Shown here: in pieces, positions 8,705-20,148 of the stretch | How positions within the stretch are numbered: position 1 is the stretch's first letter | Layout: each line of letters opens with the position of its first letter | Source: Bacillus weihaiensis | GTDB lineage: Bacteria; Bacillota; Bacilli; Bacillales; Bacillaceae | DNA: 64,000 nt | Assembly (NCBI RefSeq): GCF_001889165.1 | Contig: NZ_CP016020.1 | Location: forward strand, 1,276,501-1,340,500 | Direction: 5' to 3' | Position numbers and translations under genes: made by a program | The notes under the pieces: model-generated | The model's input: only the letters and a program-made list of their open reading frames with translations | Database searches by the model: none | What the model was told of the DNA's origin: nothing

Positions 8705-9832
8705 ATGAAAGAAAAAGAATTAGACCTAAGTCAATATTCGGTTCGTACTGATTTGGCTGTTGAAGCACGAGCAATGGTAGTAGAACAAATGCAAGTTGAT
8801 TCTCCTGAAGCTGAAAATCAGAGTAATATTTCAGGTGTAATTATAAAGGAATGGGAAGAAAAAGGAATTAGCATTTCATCAATTGATATTGATGAGGAAG
8901 GTGCTAAGACGGTTGGAAAGAAGCCTGGAAAGTACTTAACCCTTGAAACTCAAGGAATTAGACAAAAGGATACAGACTTACAGGAGAAAGTAATTGATGT
9001 ATTTGCTAAGCAGTTTCATCACTTTTTAGACGAAATTGGTATTAGTAAGGATGCTAGCTGCTTAGTCGTTGGGCTAGGTAATTGGAATGTAACACCTGAT
9101 GCATTAGGACCTTTAGCAGTTGAAAATTTAGTAATTACACGACATCTTTTTAAGCTGCAGCCTGAAAATGTAGAAGAGGGCTTTAGGCCAGTTAGTGCTA
9201 TTGCACCCGGAGTTATGGGCATCACTGGTATTGAAACGAGCGATATTATTTCTGGTGTCATTGAACAATCAAAACCGGATTTCGTTATTGCGATAGACGC
9301 ACTTGCAGCTCGTTCAATTGAGAGGGTGAACACAACGATTCAAATTTCAGATACAGGGATCCATCCTGGTTCAGGTGTAGGAAACAAGAGGAAAGCGCTG
9401 AGTCAGGAAACCTATGGTATACCTGTTATTGCGATTGGGATTCCAACAGTTGTTGATGCTGTGTCTATTACGAGTGACACCATTGATTTTATCTTAAAGC
9501 ATTTTGGAAGAGAGATAAACGAGGGGAACAAGCCTTCACGTTCTCTTACACCTGCTGGGATGACCTTTGGTGAAAAGCGTGTCTTAACAGATGAGGATCT
9601 GCCTAGTGATGAGCACAGACAACAGTTTTTAGGAATTGTCGGAGGCTTAGAAGAAGAGGAAAAAAGAAAGCTGATTCATGAGGTCCTTTCCCCATTAGGT
9701 CATAATTTAATGGTAACGCCTAAAGAGGTCGATATGTTTATAGATGATATGTCTAATGTTATTGCTAGCGGATTAAATGCAGCCCTTCACCAACACGTAG
9801 ATCAGGATAATGCCGGAGCCTACACCCATTAA
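8705..9832 (+). CDS. gpr: Germination protease GPR
   Basis: A 375-residue aspartic-type protease that starts breakdown of the small acid-soluble proteins coating spore DNA when spores germinate. It is made as a zymogen; the residues after [20 protein letters not shown] cover the autocleavage region typical of the family. Conserved blocks [31 protein letters not shown] and [14 protein letters not shown] are visible. I chose ATG 8705 (GGGAGG eight bases upstream) because it aligns with the B. subtilis start; the open frame extends to 8609 without support. In relatives the gene is forespore-expressed. Confidence 0.95.
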   Translation: MKEKELDLSQYSVRTDLAVEARAMVVEQMQVDSPEAENQSNISGVIIKEWEEKGISISSIDIDEEGAKTVGKKPGKYLTLETQGIRQKDTDLQEKVIDVFAKQFHHFLDEIGISKDASCLVVGLGNWNVTPDALGPLAVENLVITRHLFKLQPENVEEGFRPVSAIAPGVMGITGIETSDIISGVIEQSKPDFVIAIDALAARSIERVNTTIQISDTGIHPGSGVGNKRKALSQETYGIPVIAIGIPTVVDAVSITSDTIDFILKHFGREINEGNKPSRSLTPAGMTFGEKRVLTDEDLPSDEHRQQFLGIVGGLEEEEKRKLIHEVLSPLGHNLMVTPKEVDMFIDDMSNVIASGLNAALHQHVDQDNAGAYTH

Positions 9833-9895
9833 TTGAGTAGAGTAGGTGACGGGACTGATAAGCCTACGATTGTCCTATGAAACTAAGTTCTACTT

Positions 9896-9935
9896 CCTTA
9901 TGCTTGTTCATACAATTAGATAGACAAGCATAAGG
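9896..9935 (+). promoter_or_regulatory. Inverted repeat with a sigma-E-like -10 in its loop, hiding the spoIIP RBS
   Basis: CCTTATGCTTGT (9896-9907) and ACAAGCATAAGG (9924-9935) are perfect 12-bp complements with a 16-base loop. The loop holds CATACAAT (9909-9916), a perfect sigma-E -10 element; the -35 region is weak. The 3' arm overlaps the spoIIP ribosome binding site AAGGAGG (9932-9938). A transcript started from this -10 would begin near 9923 and lack the 5' arm. Confidence 0.7.
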
Positions 9936-9949
9936 AGGATTATTGAAAA

Positions 9950-11155
9950 ATGAAGCGCAATTATACTAATCGTCGTAATCAATTCGTCGTGACCTTAGAT
10001 GGGACAAGCATAAAAAAATGGATCATCATTAGCTTCATTGGACTTTTTATGACATTTGTCTTATCCGGGGTTTTAACATCGTTAAAGCCAGAACATAGAT
10101 TAACGTCATCCTCAATAAATGAATTAACCTCCAATATTAGTGGAGAAGCATTTTTACAATTAATTAGTGCAGAAAATCGGTACTTTACATCAGCTCTACC
10201 TGATAAAACAGAGCCTATTAAGCTCACATCTATCTTTTTTACCGTTGCCACGAGTATTAACCCAGATGATCCAAGAAGTTTATTGGGACGGGAACTTCCA
10301 GGCTTTTCTCTTTTTGACAGTGAAATAATTGTAGCGGGGGATGGAACAAACTATACGAATATGCCTTATGAATCTCCTCCACCTACTGAAGTTCTTGAAC
10401 AAGAAAGAGAAGCTTCTATTGACAAAAACGAGGTTGTTACAGAAGCGGGTGATGAAGCAAAATCTCCTCCTGCCCTAACAACTGGTGATAAAAAGGTTGT
10501 CTATATTTACAATACGCACAATACTGAATCCTATTTACCTTTACTAGAAGGGGAAGATGACCCAAATCGAGCGATTCATTCAAATGCTAATGTAACATTA
10601 GTAAGTGAGTTGCTTGGAAAGGCGCTAAATGAACAAGGGATTGGAAATCAGGTTGAGGAAACGGATATTCAATCCAATCTTAAACAAAAAGGCTGGAACT
10701 ACGCCCAATCTTATACAGCATCTCGACCAGTTGTTCAAGAGGCAATGACCACAAACAGAGATATTGACTATATCATTGACATACATCGAGATTCACAAAG
10801 AAAAGACGTTACGACAATAGAGATGAACGGGAAGAAATACGCAAAAATTGCATTTGTTATTGGTGGAGACAATCCAACAGCAGAGAAAAATGAAAAATTG
10901 GCAAAAGAGCTCCATTCCCTTTTAGAGAAGAAATATCCTGGATTAAGTAGGGGAATCTTCAAACAAAGTGGAAAAGGAGTAAATGGTGTCTATAATCAAG
11001 ATCTTACGTCTAACGCCATGTTACTTGAATTCGGAGGGGTGGATAATAATATGGATGAATTAAAGAATTCGGTATCTGCAATAGCGGATGTCTTTAGTGA
11101 ATTCTATTGGCAGGCTGAAAAGGTTAACGCAGAATCAAAGGAAGATAAAAAGTAA
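9950..11155 (+). CDS. spoIIP: Stage II sporulation protein P
   Basis: A 401-residue cell-wall amidase and endopeptidase that, with SpoIID and SpoIIM, thins septal peptidoglycan and drives engulfment of the forespore. A membrane anchor lies at about residues 21-45. The zinc amidase domain fills the C-terminal half, with YNTHNTESYLP near residue 190, YIIDIHRDSQR near 277 and LLEFGGVDNN near 360. Upstream lie a perfect sigma-E -10 element and the ribosome binding site AAGGAGG, 11 bases from the ATG. The gene follows gpr directly, as in B. subtilis. Confidence 0.96.
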   Translation: MKRNYTNRRNQFVVTLDGTSIKKWIIISFIGLFMTFVLSGVLTSLKPEHRLTSSSINELTSNISGEAFLQLISAENRYFTSALPDKTEPIKLTSIFFTVATSINPDDPRSLLGRELPGFSLFDSEIIVAGDGTNYTNMPYESPPPTEVLEQEREASIDKNEVVTEAGDEAKSPPALTTGDKKVVYIYNTHNTESYLPLLEGEDDPNRAIHSNANVTLVSELLGKALNEQGIGNQVEETDIQSNLKQKGWNYAQSYTASRPVVQEAMTTNRDIDYIIDIHRDSQRKDVTTIEMNGKKYAKIAFVIGGDNPTAEKNEKLAKELHSLLEKKYPGLSRGIFKQSGKGVNGVYNQDLTSNAMLLEFGGVDNNMDELKNSVSAIADVFSEFYWQAEKVNAESKEDKK

Positions 11156-11171
11156 TGTGAGGGGAGAAAAA

Positions 11172-11528
11172 ATGGTTAAATTTATGCTCAAATGCTTTCT
11201 CCTATGTTCCGTGCTGTTGTTTGGTGTTCTGCTAGGAATGCAGCAGGCAAACCAAGGAATGATTAATATGAAAGGCTACCAAGATCCAGATTTTCAAGGA
11301 GCCTTTCAGGTAGAGAGCAAACAAACGGGGGAATTCGATGCATCGATTCTTGGAAATGAAGTGACAAGTCAAGATCTTCAAAAAAAACAAGAGCAGCTTG
11401 AGCAAATGGAGGCCTTTAACTTCTTCTCTCAAATGGGAATCCAGCTATCAAACATTGTAAGCCATGCAGTGAATTCACTTGTTGAATGGATGGCTCAATC
11501 TATTGGTCATCTAATAGGTGAGAAATGA
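11172..11528 (+). CDS. yqxA: YqxA, DUF3679 sporulation-linked protein
   Basis: A 118-residue protein of the DUF3679 family following spoIIP by 16 bases and probably cotranscribed with it. An N-terminal hydrophobic segment (about residues 5-20, CFLLCSVLLFGVLLGM) suggests a signal peptide or anchor; the rest is Q- and E-rich with an amphipathic C-terminal helix. ATG 11172 has GAGGGGAG upstream; the open frame extends back into spoIIP without a site. Function is unknown; the context suggests sporulation. Confidence 0.85.
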   Translation: MVKFMLKCFLLCSVLLFGVLLGMQQANQGMINMKGYQDPDFQGAFQVESKQTGEFDASILGNEVTSQDLQKKQEQLEQMEAFNFFSQMGIQLSNIVSHAVNSLVEWMAQSIGHLIGEK

Positions 11529-11537
11529 TTATCCTTT

Positions 11538-11561
11538 GGAGCTACTATGTAGCTCTTTTTT
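11538..11561 (+). terminator. Terminator after yqxA
   Basis: GAGCTAC, loop TAT, GTAGCTC and six T. Ends the gpr/spoIIP/yqxA unit before lepA. Confidence 0.88.
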
Positions 11562-11671
11562 ACTGCTTAGGGAAAAGGATAAAGGACAAGATTCATAAAA
11601 ACTTTACACAGCTTTCATTTAATAGCGGAGGAGTGTACGAAGACTCTTGCTAAGGTCTAATTTTTAAACCA

Positions 11672-11700
11672 TTGAATGTTCCACCCCCAATTGCTATAAT
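11672..11700 (+). promoter_or_regulatory. Sigma-A promoter of lepA
   Basis: TTGAAT, a 17-base spacer and a perfect TATAAT with the extended TGC upstream. It lies 45 bases before the lepA start and follows a terminator, so it should be the main lepA promoter. Confidence 0.8.
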
Positions 11701-11744
11701 GAGAAATAGTGTATTTGTAAGCTATGTAGGAGTGAAAACATATT

Positions 11745-13568
11745 ATGAATAGAGAAGAAAAATTACAAAGGCAGTCGAAAATCCGGAATTTTTCGATTAT
11801 CGCCCATATTGACCATGGAAAATCAACACTTGCAGATCGGATCTTAGAAAAGACATCGGCTTTAACGCAACGTGAAATGAAAAACCAATTATTAGATTCT
11901 ATGGATTTAGAAAGAGAACGTGGAATTACCATTAAATTGAATGCTGTTCAATTAAAATATAAAGCAAAAGATGGGGAAGAGTATACATTCCATCTGATTG
12001 ACACCCCTGGACATGTTGATTTTACGTATGAAGTATCTCGTAGCTTAGCTGCCTGTGAAGGAGCTATTTTAGTTGTAGATGCTGCACAAGGGATTGAAGC
12101 ACAAACATTAGCTAATGTTTATTTAGCACTTGATAACGATTTAGAGATTTTACCGGTAATCAACAAGATTGACTTGCCAAGCGCAGAGCCTGAACGAGTA
12201 CGTAACGAGGTTGAGGATGTAATCGGTTTAGATGCATCTGAAGCCGTATTAGCATCTGCAAAAGCTGGAATTGGGATTGAAGAGATACTTGAACAAGTAG
12301 TTGAAAAAGTGCCAGCGCCAGTAGGCGATCCTGAAGGTCCGTTAAAAGCATTAATCTTCGACTCTCTATATGATGCTTATCGTGGAGTTGTTGCTTACAT
12401 TCGAGTTGTTGAAGGTTCAGTTAAAGTTGGCCAAAAAATTAAGATGATGGCAACAGGTAAAGAATTTGAAGTAACAGAAGTTGGGGTATTTAATCCTAAG
12501 CCTTTACAGTTGAAAGAATTAAATGTAGGTGACGTAGGATTCTTAACTGCAGCGATTAAGAACGTAGGAGACACTCGTGTTGGTGATACAATAACAAATG
12601 CAAAAAATGGCGCTACTGAACCACTTCCAGGTTACCGTAAATTAAACCCAATGGTGTTCTGTGGTCTATATCCTATTGATACATCAAAGTATAACGATTT
12701 GCGTGAAGCATTAGAAAAATTAGAGCTGAATGATTCCTCGTTACAGTTTGAGCCTGAAACTTCACAAGCTTTAGGATTTGGATTCCGTTGTGGATTCTTA
12801 GGATTACTACACATGGAAATTATCCAAGAACGAATTGAGCGTGAGTTTAAGATTGATCTTATTACAACAGCTCCAAGTGTTATTTACACGGTGCATTTAA
12901 CAGATGGTGAAATATTAAATATTGATAACCCATCGAACATGCCGGATCCACAAAAAATTGATCATATTGAAGAGCCATATGTGAAGGCTTCTATCATGGT
13001 TCCAAATGATTATGTTGGGGCAGTTATGGAATTATGTCAGAAGAAACGTGGAAACTTTATTGATATGCAATACTTGGATGAAAATCGCGTGAATATTAAT
13101 TATGAAATTCCGTTATCAGAGATTGTTTATGATTTCTTTGATCAATTGAAATCTAATACAAAAGGCTATGCCTCATTTGATTACGAATTAATTGGATATA
13201 AAACATCAAGTCTTGTGAAAATGGATATTCTATTAAATGCAGAAAAGATTGATGCACTATCCTTTATTGTTCATAGAGATTCAGCATATGACAGAGGTAA
13301 AGCTATCGTTGAAAAGTTAAAAGAGCTAATTCCAAGACAACAGTTTGAAGTGCCGATTCAAGCTGCAATCGGTCAAAAAATCGTCGCTCGTTCAACGATT
13401 AAAGCGATGCGTAAAAACGTATTGGCAAAATGTTATGGTGGAGATATTTCACGTAAACGTAAACTTTTAGAGAAGCAAAAAGAAGGTAAAAAGCGAATGA
13501 AAATGGTTGGGTCTGTTGAAGTACCTCAGGAAGCGTTCATGGCTGTACTTCGAATGGACGAGGACTAA
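11745..13568 (+). CDS. lepA: Elongation factor 4 (LepA)
   Basis: A 607-residue translational GTPase that back-translocates or assists ribosomes under stress and is implicated in 30S biogenesis. G-motifs are clear: [10 protein letters not shown] (G1, near residue 20), the switch [16 protein letters not shown] (G3) and NKIDLP (G4). The EF-G-like domains II, III and V follow, then the LepA-specific C-terminal domain ending in the lysine-rich [18 protein letters not shown] segment. RBS TAGGAG lies 13 bases upstream. Length matches the family. Confidence 0.98.
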   Translation: MNREEKLQRQSKIRNFSIIAHIDHGKSTLADRILEKTSALTQREMKNQLLDSMDLERERGITIKLNAVQLKYKAKDGEEYTFHLIDTPGHVDFTYEVSRSLAACEGAILVVDAAQGIEAQTLANVYLALDNDLEILPVINKIDLPSAEPERVRNEVEDVIGLDASEAVLASAKAGIGIEEILEQVVEKVPAPVGDPEGPLKALIFDSLYDAYRGVVAYIRVVEGSVKVGQKIKMMATGKEFEVTEVGVFNPKPLQLKELNVGDVGFLTAAIKNVGDTRVGDTITNAKNGATEPLPGYRKLNPMVFCGLYPIDTSKYNDLREALEKLELNDSSLQFEPETSQALGFGFRCGFLGLLHMEIIQERIEREFKIDLITTAPSVIYTVHLTDGEILNIDNPSNMPDPQKIDHIEEPYVKASIMVPNDYVGAVMELCQKKRGNFIDMQYLDENRVNINYEIPLSEIVYDFFDQLKSNTKGYASFDYELIGYKTSSLVKMDILLNAEKIDALSFIVHRDSAYDRGKAIVEKLKELIPRQQFEVPIQAAIGQKIVARSTIKAMRKNVLAKCYGGDISRKRKLLEKQKEGKKRMKMVGSVEVPQEAFMAVLRMDED

Positions 13569-13577
13569 TTTTTTCAT

Positions 13578-13605
13578 TTGTCTCCTAAACATGATAAGAT
13601 ATAAT
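13578..13605 (+). promoter_or_regulatory. Candidate sigma-A promoter of hemW
   Basis: TTGTCT, a 16-base spacer and a perfect TATAAT just after lepA. A GCCGCAG hairpin sits in the resulting leader. Transcription of hemW from here or by read-through from lepA are both possible. Confidence 0.55.
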
Positions 13606-13626
13606 TTGCATAGTGCAAACAAAACA

Positions 13627-13654
13627 AAGCCGCAGCCGTTGTCTGCGGCTTCTT
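13627..13654 (+). terminator. Hairpin between lepA and hemW
   Basis: AAGCCGCAG and CTGCGGCTT form a 9-bp stem with a 7-base loop, followed only by TCTT. The T tract is weak, so it may be a partial terminator or leader attenuator. Confidence 0.55.
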
Positions 13655-13671
13655 AATTAGAAGGTGAAACA

Positions 13672-14811
13672 ATGGTTCAGTCAGCTTATATTCATATCCC
13701 ATTTTGTCATCATATATGTCATTATTGTGATTTTAATAAAGTATTCTTTAAGCAGCAGCCTGTTGATGAGTATATTGAAATGGTTATCCAAGAAATGAAG
13801 TATGCAACAGGAAAACAGCCGGATGATCCGATGAAAACAATTTTTATCGGAGGTGGAACCCCGACTGCGTTAACTCCTCAACAGTTAGAACGATTGCTAG
13901 AAGGTATTACATCAGAACTAAATTTAACGAGTGAACTAATTGAATTTGCAGTAGAAGCAAATCCTGGAGAATTAACTGAAGATAAGTTAATCGTTTTAAA
14001 AAATGCGGGTGTTAATCGGTTAAGTATTGGAGTGCAAAGCTTTAACGATGAGCTTCTAAAAAAAATTGGACGGGTTCACACGAAAAAAGATGTCTTCCGT
14101 ACAATTGAGCAAGCTGAAAAAATAGGATTTGATAATTTAAGTCTAGATCTCATCTACGCGTTACCAGGACAAACGGTTGAGGATTTTCAAGACACCTTAA
14201 CAACTTCATTGAGCTTAGACGTAAAACATTATTCTGCCTATTCCTTAATTATTGAACCGAAAACGGTTTTTTATAATTTAATGAAAAAAGGAAAACTATC
14301 CTTGCCTCCACAAGAACTAGAAGCAGAAATGTATGAACTTGCAATGGAGGAAATGGAAAAACACGGCTTCATACAGTACGAAATAAGTAATTATGCAAAA
14401 CCAGGTTACGAAAGTCAACATAATCTAACCTACTGGAATAATGAGGACTACTACGGCTTTGGTGCTGGTGCACATGGGTATGTAAATGGGGTAAGAACGT
14501 CTAATATTGGACCAGTGAAAAAATTCATTGATTCGGTTAAAGAGAAGAATGAAGCCTTCCAAGACCTTCATCACGTTACATTAAGTGAAAAAATGGAAGA
14601 AGAAATGTTCTTGGGGCTTCGAAGAACAAAGGGCGTAAGCCACTCTCTTTTCAAGCAAAAATATGGTGTATCAATAGAAGATAAGTTCCCTGAAACAGTT
14701 AAGAAGCTTGTTCACCAAGGGCTGTTACAGAATGAGGGTGATTTCATTTCCTTAACACGTAAAGGAAAGCTACTAGGAAATGAGGTCTTCCAAGAATTTT
14801 TATTATCATAA
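13672..14811 (+). CDS. hemW: Radical SAM heme chaperone HemW
   Basis: A 379-residue radical SAM protein, formerly annotated as coproporphyrinogen oxidase HemN. The cluster-binding motif CHHICHYCDF (CxxxCxxC) follows IHIPF at residues 7-11, and IFIGGGTPT is the SAM-contacting strand. HemW binds heme and inserts it into respiratory enzymes; true HemN has an extra N-terminal segment and additional cysteine that are absent here. Start ATG has AGAAGGTGA upstream. A terminator follows, so it is separated from hrcA. Confidence 0.93.
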   Translation: MVQSAYIHIPFCHHICHYCDFNKVFFKQQPVDEYIEMVIQEMKYATGKQPDDPMKTIFIGGGTPTALTPQQLERLLEGITSELNLTSELIEFAVEANPGELTEDKLIVLKNAGVNRLSIGVQSFNDELLKKIGRVHTKKDVFRTIEQAEKIGFDNLSLDLIYALPGQTVEDFQDTLTTSLSLDVKHYSAYSLIIEPKTVFYNLMKKGKLSLPPQELEAEMYELAMEEMEKHGFIQYEISNYAKPGYESQHNLTYWNNEDYYGFGAGAHGYVNGVRTSNIGPVKKFIDSVKEKNEAFQDLHHVTLSEKMEEEMFLGLRRTKGVSHSLFKQKYGVSIEDKFPETVKKLVHQGLLQNEGDFISLTRKGKLLGNEVFQEFLLS

Positions 14812-14846
14812 AATAGCTGTGAAGTGATTATAAATCAATAACTTAC

Positions 14847-14882
14847 AAAAAATGACTTTTCTATGAGAAAAAAGTCATTTTT
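14847..14882 (+). terminator. Terminator after hemW
   Basis: AAAATGACTTTT and AAAAGTCATTTT pair around a short loop, with A and T runs on either side. It insulates the hrcA operon from hemW. Confidence 0.8.
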
Positions 14883-14918
14883 CGTAGAATTGATTAGGAT
14901 TTTATAATTGACATTTAC

Positions 14919-14946
14919 TTGTTGATTTGATAACTTTTTATATATA
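14919..14946 (+). promoter_or_regulatory. Candidate heat-shock promoter of hrcA
   Basis: TTGTTG, a 16-base spacer and TATATA ending directly before the CIRCE operator. A perfect TTGACA lies slightly upstream (14908-14913) but its spaced -10 is poor. The placement of the operator immediately downstream is typical of class I heat-shock promoters. Confidence 0.5.
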
Positions 14947-14947
14947 T

Positions 14948-14974
14948 TTAGCACTCGCATTGCAAGAGTGCTAA
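14948..14974 (+). promoter_or_regulatory. CIRCE operator bound by HrcA
   Basis: TTAGCACTC, nine bases, GAGTGCTAA: a perfect CIRCE element. HrcA binds it to repress the hrcA-grpE-dnaK cluster in unstressed cells, with GroEL keeping the repressor active. Confidence 0.98.
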
Positions 14975-14990
14975 CAGAGGTGATGAATAA

Positions 14991-16019
14991 ATGTTAACAG
15001 ATCGCCAATTATTAATTTTACAAGTAATTATTGATGATTTTATTCATTCAGCTCAGCCTGTAGGTTCTCGAACATTAGCAAAAAAAGACGAAATTACGTT
15101 TAGTTCTGCTACAATAAGGAATGATATGGCTGATTTAGAGGATTTGGGTTTTATTGAAAAAACTCATAGTTCTTCAGGTCGTGTACCTTCTGAGAAAGGT
15201 TATCGTTATTATGTGGATCATATGCTTTCGCCACAGCGTTTAACCAAGATGGAGGTTTCACAAATAAAGTCAATATATGCAGAGAAAATCTTTGAATTAG
15301 AAAAAGTGGTTCAAAAATCTGCACAAATCTTGTCAGACTTAACAAATTATACATCGATCGTTTTAGGGCCAAAGGTCAATGATAATCGGTTAAAACGAAT
15401 TCAAATTGTTCCGATTAATCCTGAAACAGCGGTCGCAATTATTGTAACGAATACTGGCCACGTGGAAAATCGGACCATTACCTTTCCAGATTCAATTAAT
15501 CCGAGTGATATTGAAAAAATGGTGAATATCTTAAATGAACGATTGTCAGGTGTACCTTTAATTGAGTTGCAAGATAAAATTTTTAAAGAAGTTGTAACAG
15601 TCCTTAAGAACCATCTGGATCATTATGATACATTCCTTAAGGTAATGGCGGGTTCCCTAACTATGGACTCTAGTGAGAAGATTTACTTTGGTGGCAAAAC
15701 GAATATGTTAAGCCAGCCTGAGTTTACTGACATTGGTAGGATTCGTTCGTTACTTACGATGATTGAGCAGGAGAAAGAGCTTTATGGATTATTAAAGACA
15801 AATTCTGCAGGGATCTCTATAAAGATAGGAAAAGAAAATGATAATTCTGCGATGGAAAATTGTAGCCTTATAACGGCGACCTATTCTTTGGGAAATCAAC
15901 AACTTGGTACTATTGCGGTATTAGGACCAACTAGAATGGAATATTCTAGAGTTATTAGTTTACTAACCAGAATGACAAAAGACTTGTCAAAAACATTAAC
16001 CAGTTTGTATCACCAATGA
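14991..16019 (+). CDS. hrcA: Heat-inducible transcription repressor HrcA
   Basis: A 342-residue repressor of class I heat-shock genes. A winged-helix DNA-binding domain covers about residues 1-100 ([35 protein letters not shown]), followed by the GAF-like dimerisation domain. The CIRCE operator lies 16 bases before the start, so HrcA represses its own operon. RBS AGAGGTGATG overlaps the region after CIRCE. First gene of hrcA-grpE-dnaK. Confidence 0.97.
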   Translation: MLTDRQLLILQVIIDDFIHSAQPVGSRTLAKKDEITFSSATIRNDMADLEDLGFIEKTHSSSGRVPSEKGYRYYVDHMLSPQRLTKMEVSQIKSIYAEKIFELEKVVQKSAQILSDLTNYTSIVLGPKVNDNRLKRIQIVPINPETAVAIIVTNTGHVENRTITFPDSINPSDIEKMVNILNERLSGVPLIELQDKIFKEVVTVLKNHLDHYDTFLKVMAGSLTMDSSEKIYFGGKTNMLSQPEFTDIGRIRSLLTMIEQEKELYGLLKTNSAGISIKIGKENDNSAMENCSLITATYSLGNQQLGTIAVLGPTRMEYSRVISLLTRMTKDLSKTLTSLYHQ

Positions 16020-16041
16020 TATGCTTGGCTATATTGTAAAA

Positions 16042-16067
16042 GGATGGGATAGCTCTTTGTTCCATCC
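16042..16067 (+). other. Stem-loop between hrcA and grpE
   Basis: GGATGGGA and TTCCATCC pair over eight positions with one G-T wobble and a 10-base loop. No T tract follows. It may set mRNA processing and stability between hrcA and grpE, whose levels differ in Bacillus. Confidence 0.5.
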
Positions 16068-16172
16068 GCTTACCATGTCTTAAAGATGGCTAATAGTAGC
16101 ATGATGTTGATAACTAGACAATTTAGCTAAATACAATAGAAACCCATGCCTTTAAGGGAGGTGAAACATATC

Positions 16173-16751
16173 ATGGCAAATGAAAAAAACGTTGCAGATC
16201 AAGAAGAAGTAATCGAGGAAGTTATAACAGATGCGGATGTAGAGGTTGTTGATGGAGCTGAAGCAACTGAAGAAGGAGAAACTGAATCAGTTGATGAATC
16301 TGTCCAGCAAATTGCCGAACTTCAAGCAAAACTAGATGAAACTGAGAACAAAATGCTACGTGCACAAGCAGACTTCGATAACTTTCGAAGACGTAGTCGC
16401 TTAGATCAAGAGGCTGCTCAGAAATATCGTGCACAAAGCTTGGCTACTGAAATCTTACCTGCTCTTGATAATTTTGAAAGAGCGTTACAAATAGAAGCTG
16501 ACAATGAGCAAACAAAGTCATTGTTGCAAGGTATGAACATGGTATATAACCAACTTGTTCAAGCTCTTCAAAATGAGGGCGTAGAAGCGATCAAGACTGT
16601 TGGGGAACAATTCGATCCACATCTTCACCAAGCAGTAATGCAGGTTGAGGATGGAAACTATGAATCCAACACAGTAGTAGATGAGCTTCAAAAGGGATAC
16701 AAATTAAAGGATCGAGTGATTCGTCCTGCAATGGTAAAAGTTAACCAATAA
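16173..16751 (+). CDS. grpE: Nucleotide exchange factor GrpE
   Basis: A 192-residue DnaK cofactor that releases ADP from DnaK. The N-terminal 45 residues are acidic and disordered, then a long coiled coil (about 50-110, with [19 protein letters not shown]) and the C-terminal beta-wing ([15 protein letters not shown]). ATG 16173 is chosen with GGGAGGTGA upstream; an upstream in-frame ATG at 16146 would swallow that site. Second gene of the heat-shock operon. Confidence 0.96.
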   Translation: MANEKNVADQEEVIEEVITDADVEVVDGAEATEEGETESVDESVQQIAELQAKLDETENKMLRAQADFDNFRRRSRLDQEAAQKYRAQSLATEILPALDNFERALQIEADNEQTKSLLQGMNMVYNQLVQALQNEGVEAIKTVGEQFDPHLHQAVMQVEDGNYESNTVVDELQKGYKLKDRVIRPAMVKVNQ

Positions 16752-16761
16752 AATTATATGA

Positions 16762-18615
<1,854 letters not shown>

Positions 18616-18631
18616 TTCACAGTAAGGTGAG

Positions 18632-18668
18632 AGTCAAAGTCAGGCTTGTCTTGACTTTGGCTTTTTTT
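18632..18668 (+). terminator. Terminator between dnaK and dnaJ
   Basis: AGTCAAAGTCA pairs with TGACTTTGGCT (one G-T wobble), then seven T. It should end many transcripts after dnaK and lower dnaJ expression from the CIRCE-controlled promoter. Confidence 0.88.
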
Positions 18669-18785
18669 GGATAATTGAAAAAAGGGAAGTGGATGTGGGG
18701 AAGTACCACTAACTATTTCTTGCTTTCCATTCCTTTTCGATGATACAATCTACCTTATGTGAGAAAAATCGGGAGTGAGAAATTT

Positions 18786-19904
18786 ATGAGCAAGCGTGAT
18801 TACTATGAAGTCCTTGGGGTAAGTAATAACGCAAGTAAAGATGAGATAAAAAAAGCTTACAGGAAGCTTTCAAAGAAATATCATCCGGATATTAATAAAG
18901 AAGCCGATGCAGATACGAAATTTAAAGAAATTACAGAGGCTTATGAAGTATTAAGCGATGACCAAAAGAAAGCGCAATATGACCAATTTGGCCATACGGA
19001 TCCAAATCAAGGATTTGGCGGTGCTGGTTTTGGTGGAGATGGCTTTGGATTCGAAGATATTTTCAGCTCAATCTTTGGCGGTGGAACAAGAAGACGTGAT
19101 CCAAATGCACCACGTCAAGGTGCAGATCTCCAATATACAATGACATTGAACTTTGAGGAAGCAGTTTTTGGAAAAGAAACAACAATTGAAATTCCTCGTG
19201 AAGAAACGTGTGAGACATGTGACGGATCAGGCGCTCAAAAAGGAACATCACCTGAAACATGTACACATTGTGGTGGTTCTGGGCAACAGAGTGTTGAACA
19301 AAATACGCCATTTGGAAGAATTGTAAATAGACGAGTATGTCATCATTGTGAAGGTACCGGAAAAATGATTAAGCATAAATGTGGTACTTGTCGTGGGACT
19401 GGAAAAGTGAAAAAACGTAAGAAGATTTCAGTTAAAATTCCAGCAGGTGTTGATGATGGTCAACAATTACGTGTCTCTGCACAAGGTGAACCGGGAGTAA
19501 AAGGTGGACCTCCAGGAGATTTATATGTTGTCTTCCAAGTGAGAGAACATGAATTCTTTGAGCGAGATGGAGATGACATCTACTGCGAAATGCCTTTAAC
19601 ATTTGCCCAAGCTGCACTTGGAGATGAAATTGAAGTGCCGACGCTACACGGGAAAGTAAAACTTAAAGTACCAGCAGGAACTCAAACAGGGAAAAAATTC
19701 CGTTTGACAGGAAAAGGTGTTCCTAACGTACGAGGATATGGTCAAGGAGATCAATACGTTATTTTACGAGTGTTAACTCCTACGAATTTATCCGAAAAAC
19801 AAAAAGAGCTATTACGTGAATTCGCTGAAATAAATGGAACAAAGCCAGATGAACACGAAGAAAGTTTCTTCGATAAGGTGAAGCGTGCATTTAAAGGTGA
19901 ATAA
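18786..19904 (+). CDS. dnaJ: Chaperone DnaJ (Hsp40)
   Basis: A 372-residue type I Hsp40 that delivers substrates to DnaK and stimulates its ATPase. Order: J domain (1-70, HPD at 33-35), glycine/phenylalanine-rich region, four CxxCxGxG zinc repeats ([32 protein letters not shown]) and the C-terminal substrate domain. ATG 18786 is preferred with GGGAGTGAG upstream; a GTG at 18759 would add nine unconserved residues. Follows dnaK after a terminator. Confidence 0.98.
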   Translation: MSKRDYYEVLGVSNNASKDEIKKAYRKLSKKYHPDINKEADADTKFKEITEAYEVLSDDQKKAQYDQFGHTDPNQGFGGAGFGGDGFGFEDIFSSIFGGGTRRRDPNAPRQGADLQYTMTLNFEEAVFGKETTIEIPREETCETCDGSGAQKGTSPETCTHCGGSGQQSVEQNTPFGRIVNRRVCHHCEGTGKMIKHKCGTCRGTGKVKKRKKISVKIPAGVDDGQQLRVSAQGEPGVKGGPPGDLYVVFQVREHEFFERDGDDIYCEMPLTFAQAALGDEIEVPTLHGKVKLKVPAGTQTGKKFRLTGKGVPNVRGYGQGDQYVILRVLTPTNLSEKQKELLREFAEINGTKPDEHEESFFDKVKRAFKGE

Positions 19905-19927
19905 AGAATTAAATAAATAAAAATAAA

Positions 19928-19956
19928 GGGCAGGTTTAAGAGAGTGTAACCTGTCC
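19928..19956 (+). other. Stem-loop after dnaJ
   Basis: GGGCAGGTT and AACCTGTCC form a 9-bp stem with an 11-base loop. Only a short TTAG follows, so termination would be inefficient; read-through into prmA is likely. Confidence 0.55.
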
Positions 19957-20148
19957 TTAGCAACTTTAGTTTATTTCAAGTCCTTTTACCTGAAAATATG
20001 TTAGAAACTTACCTTATTGCGTGGTGATTGCTTATGTTGGTTGGTCTAAAGGGGTCACCTATGGATAGTCCACCATAAGTCATACACAGAATATAGACAT
20101 AAAGTCGGAAACATTAATAACGAAAGCTAGGATAGGAGTTGGTAGATC

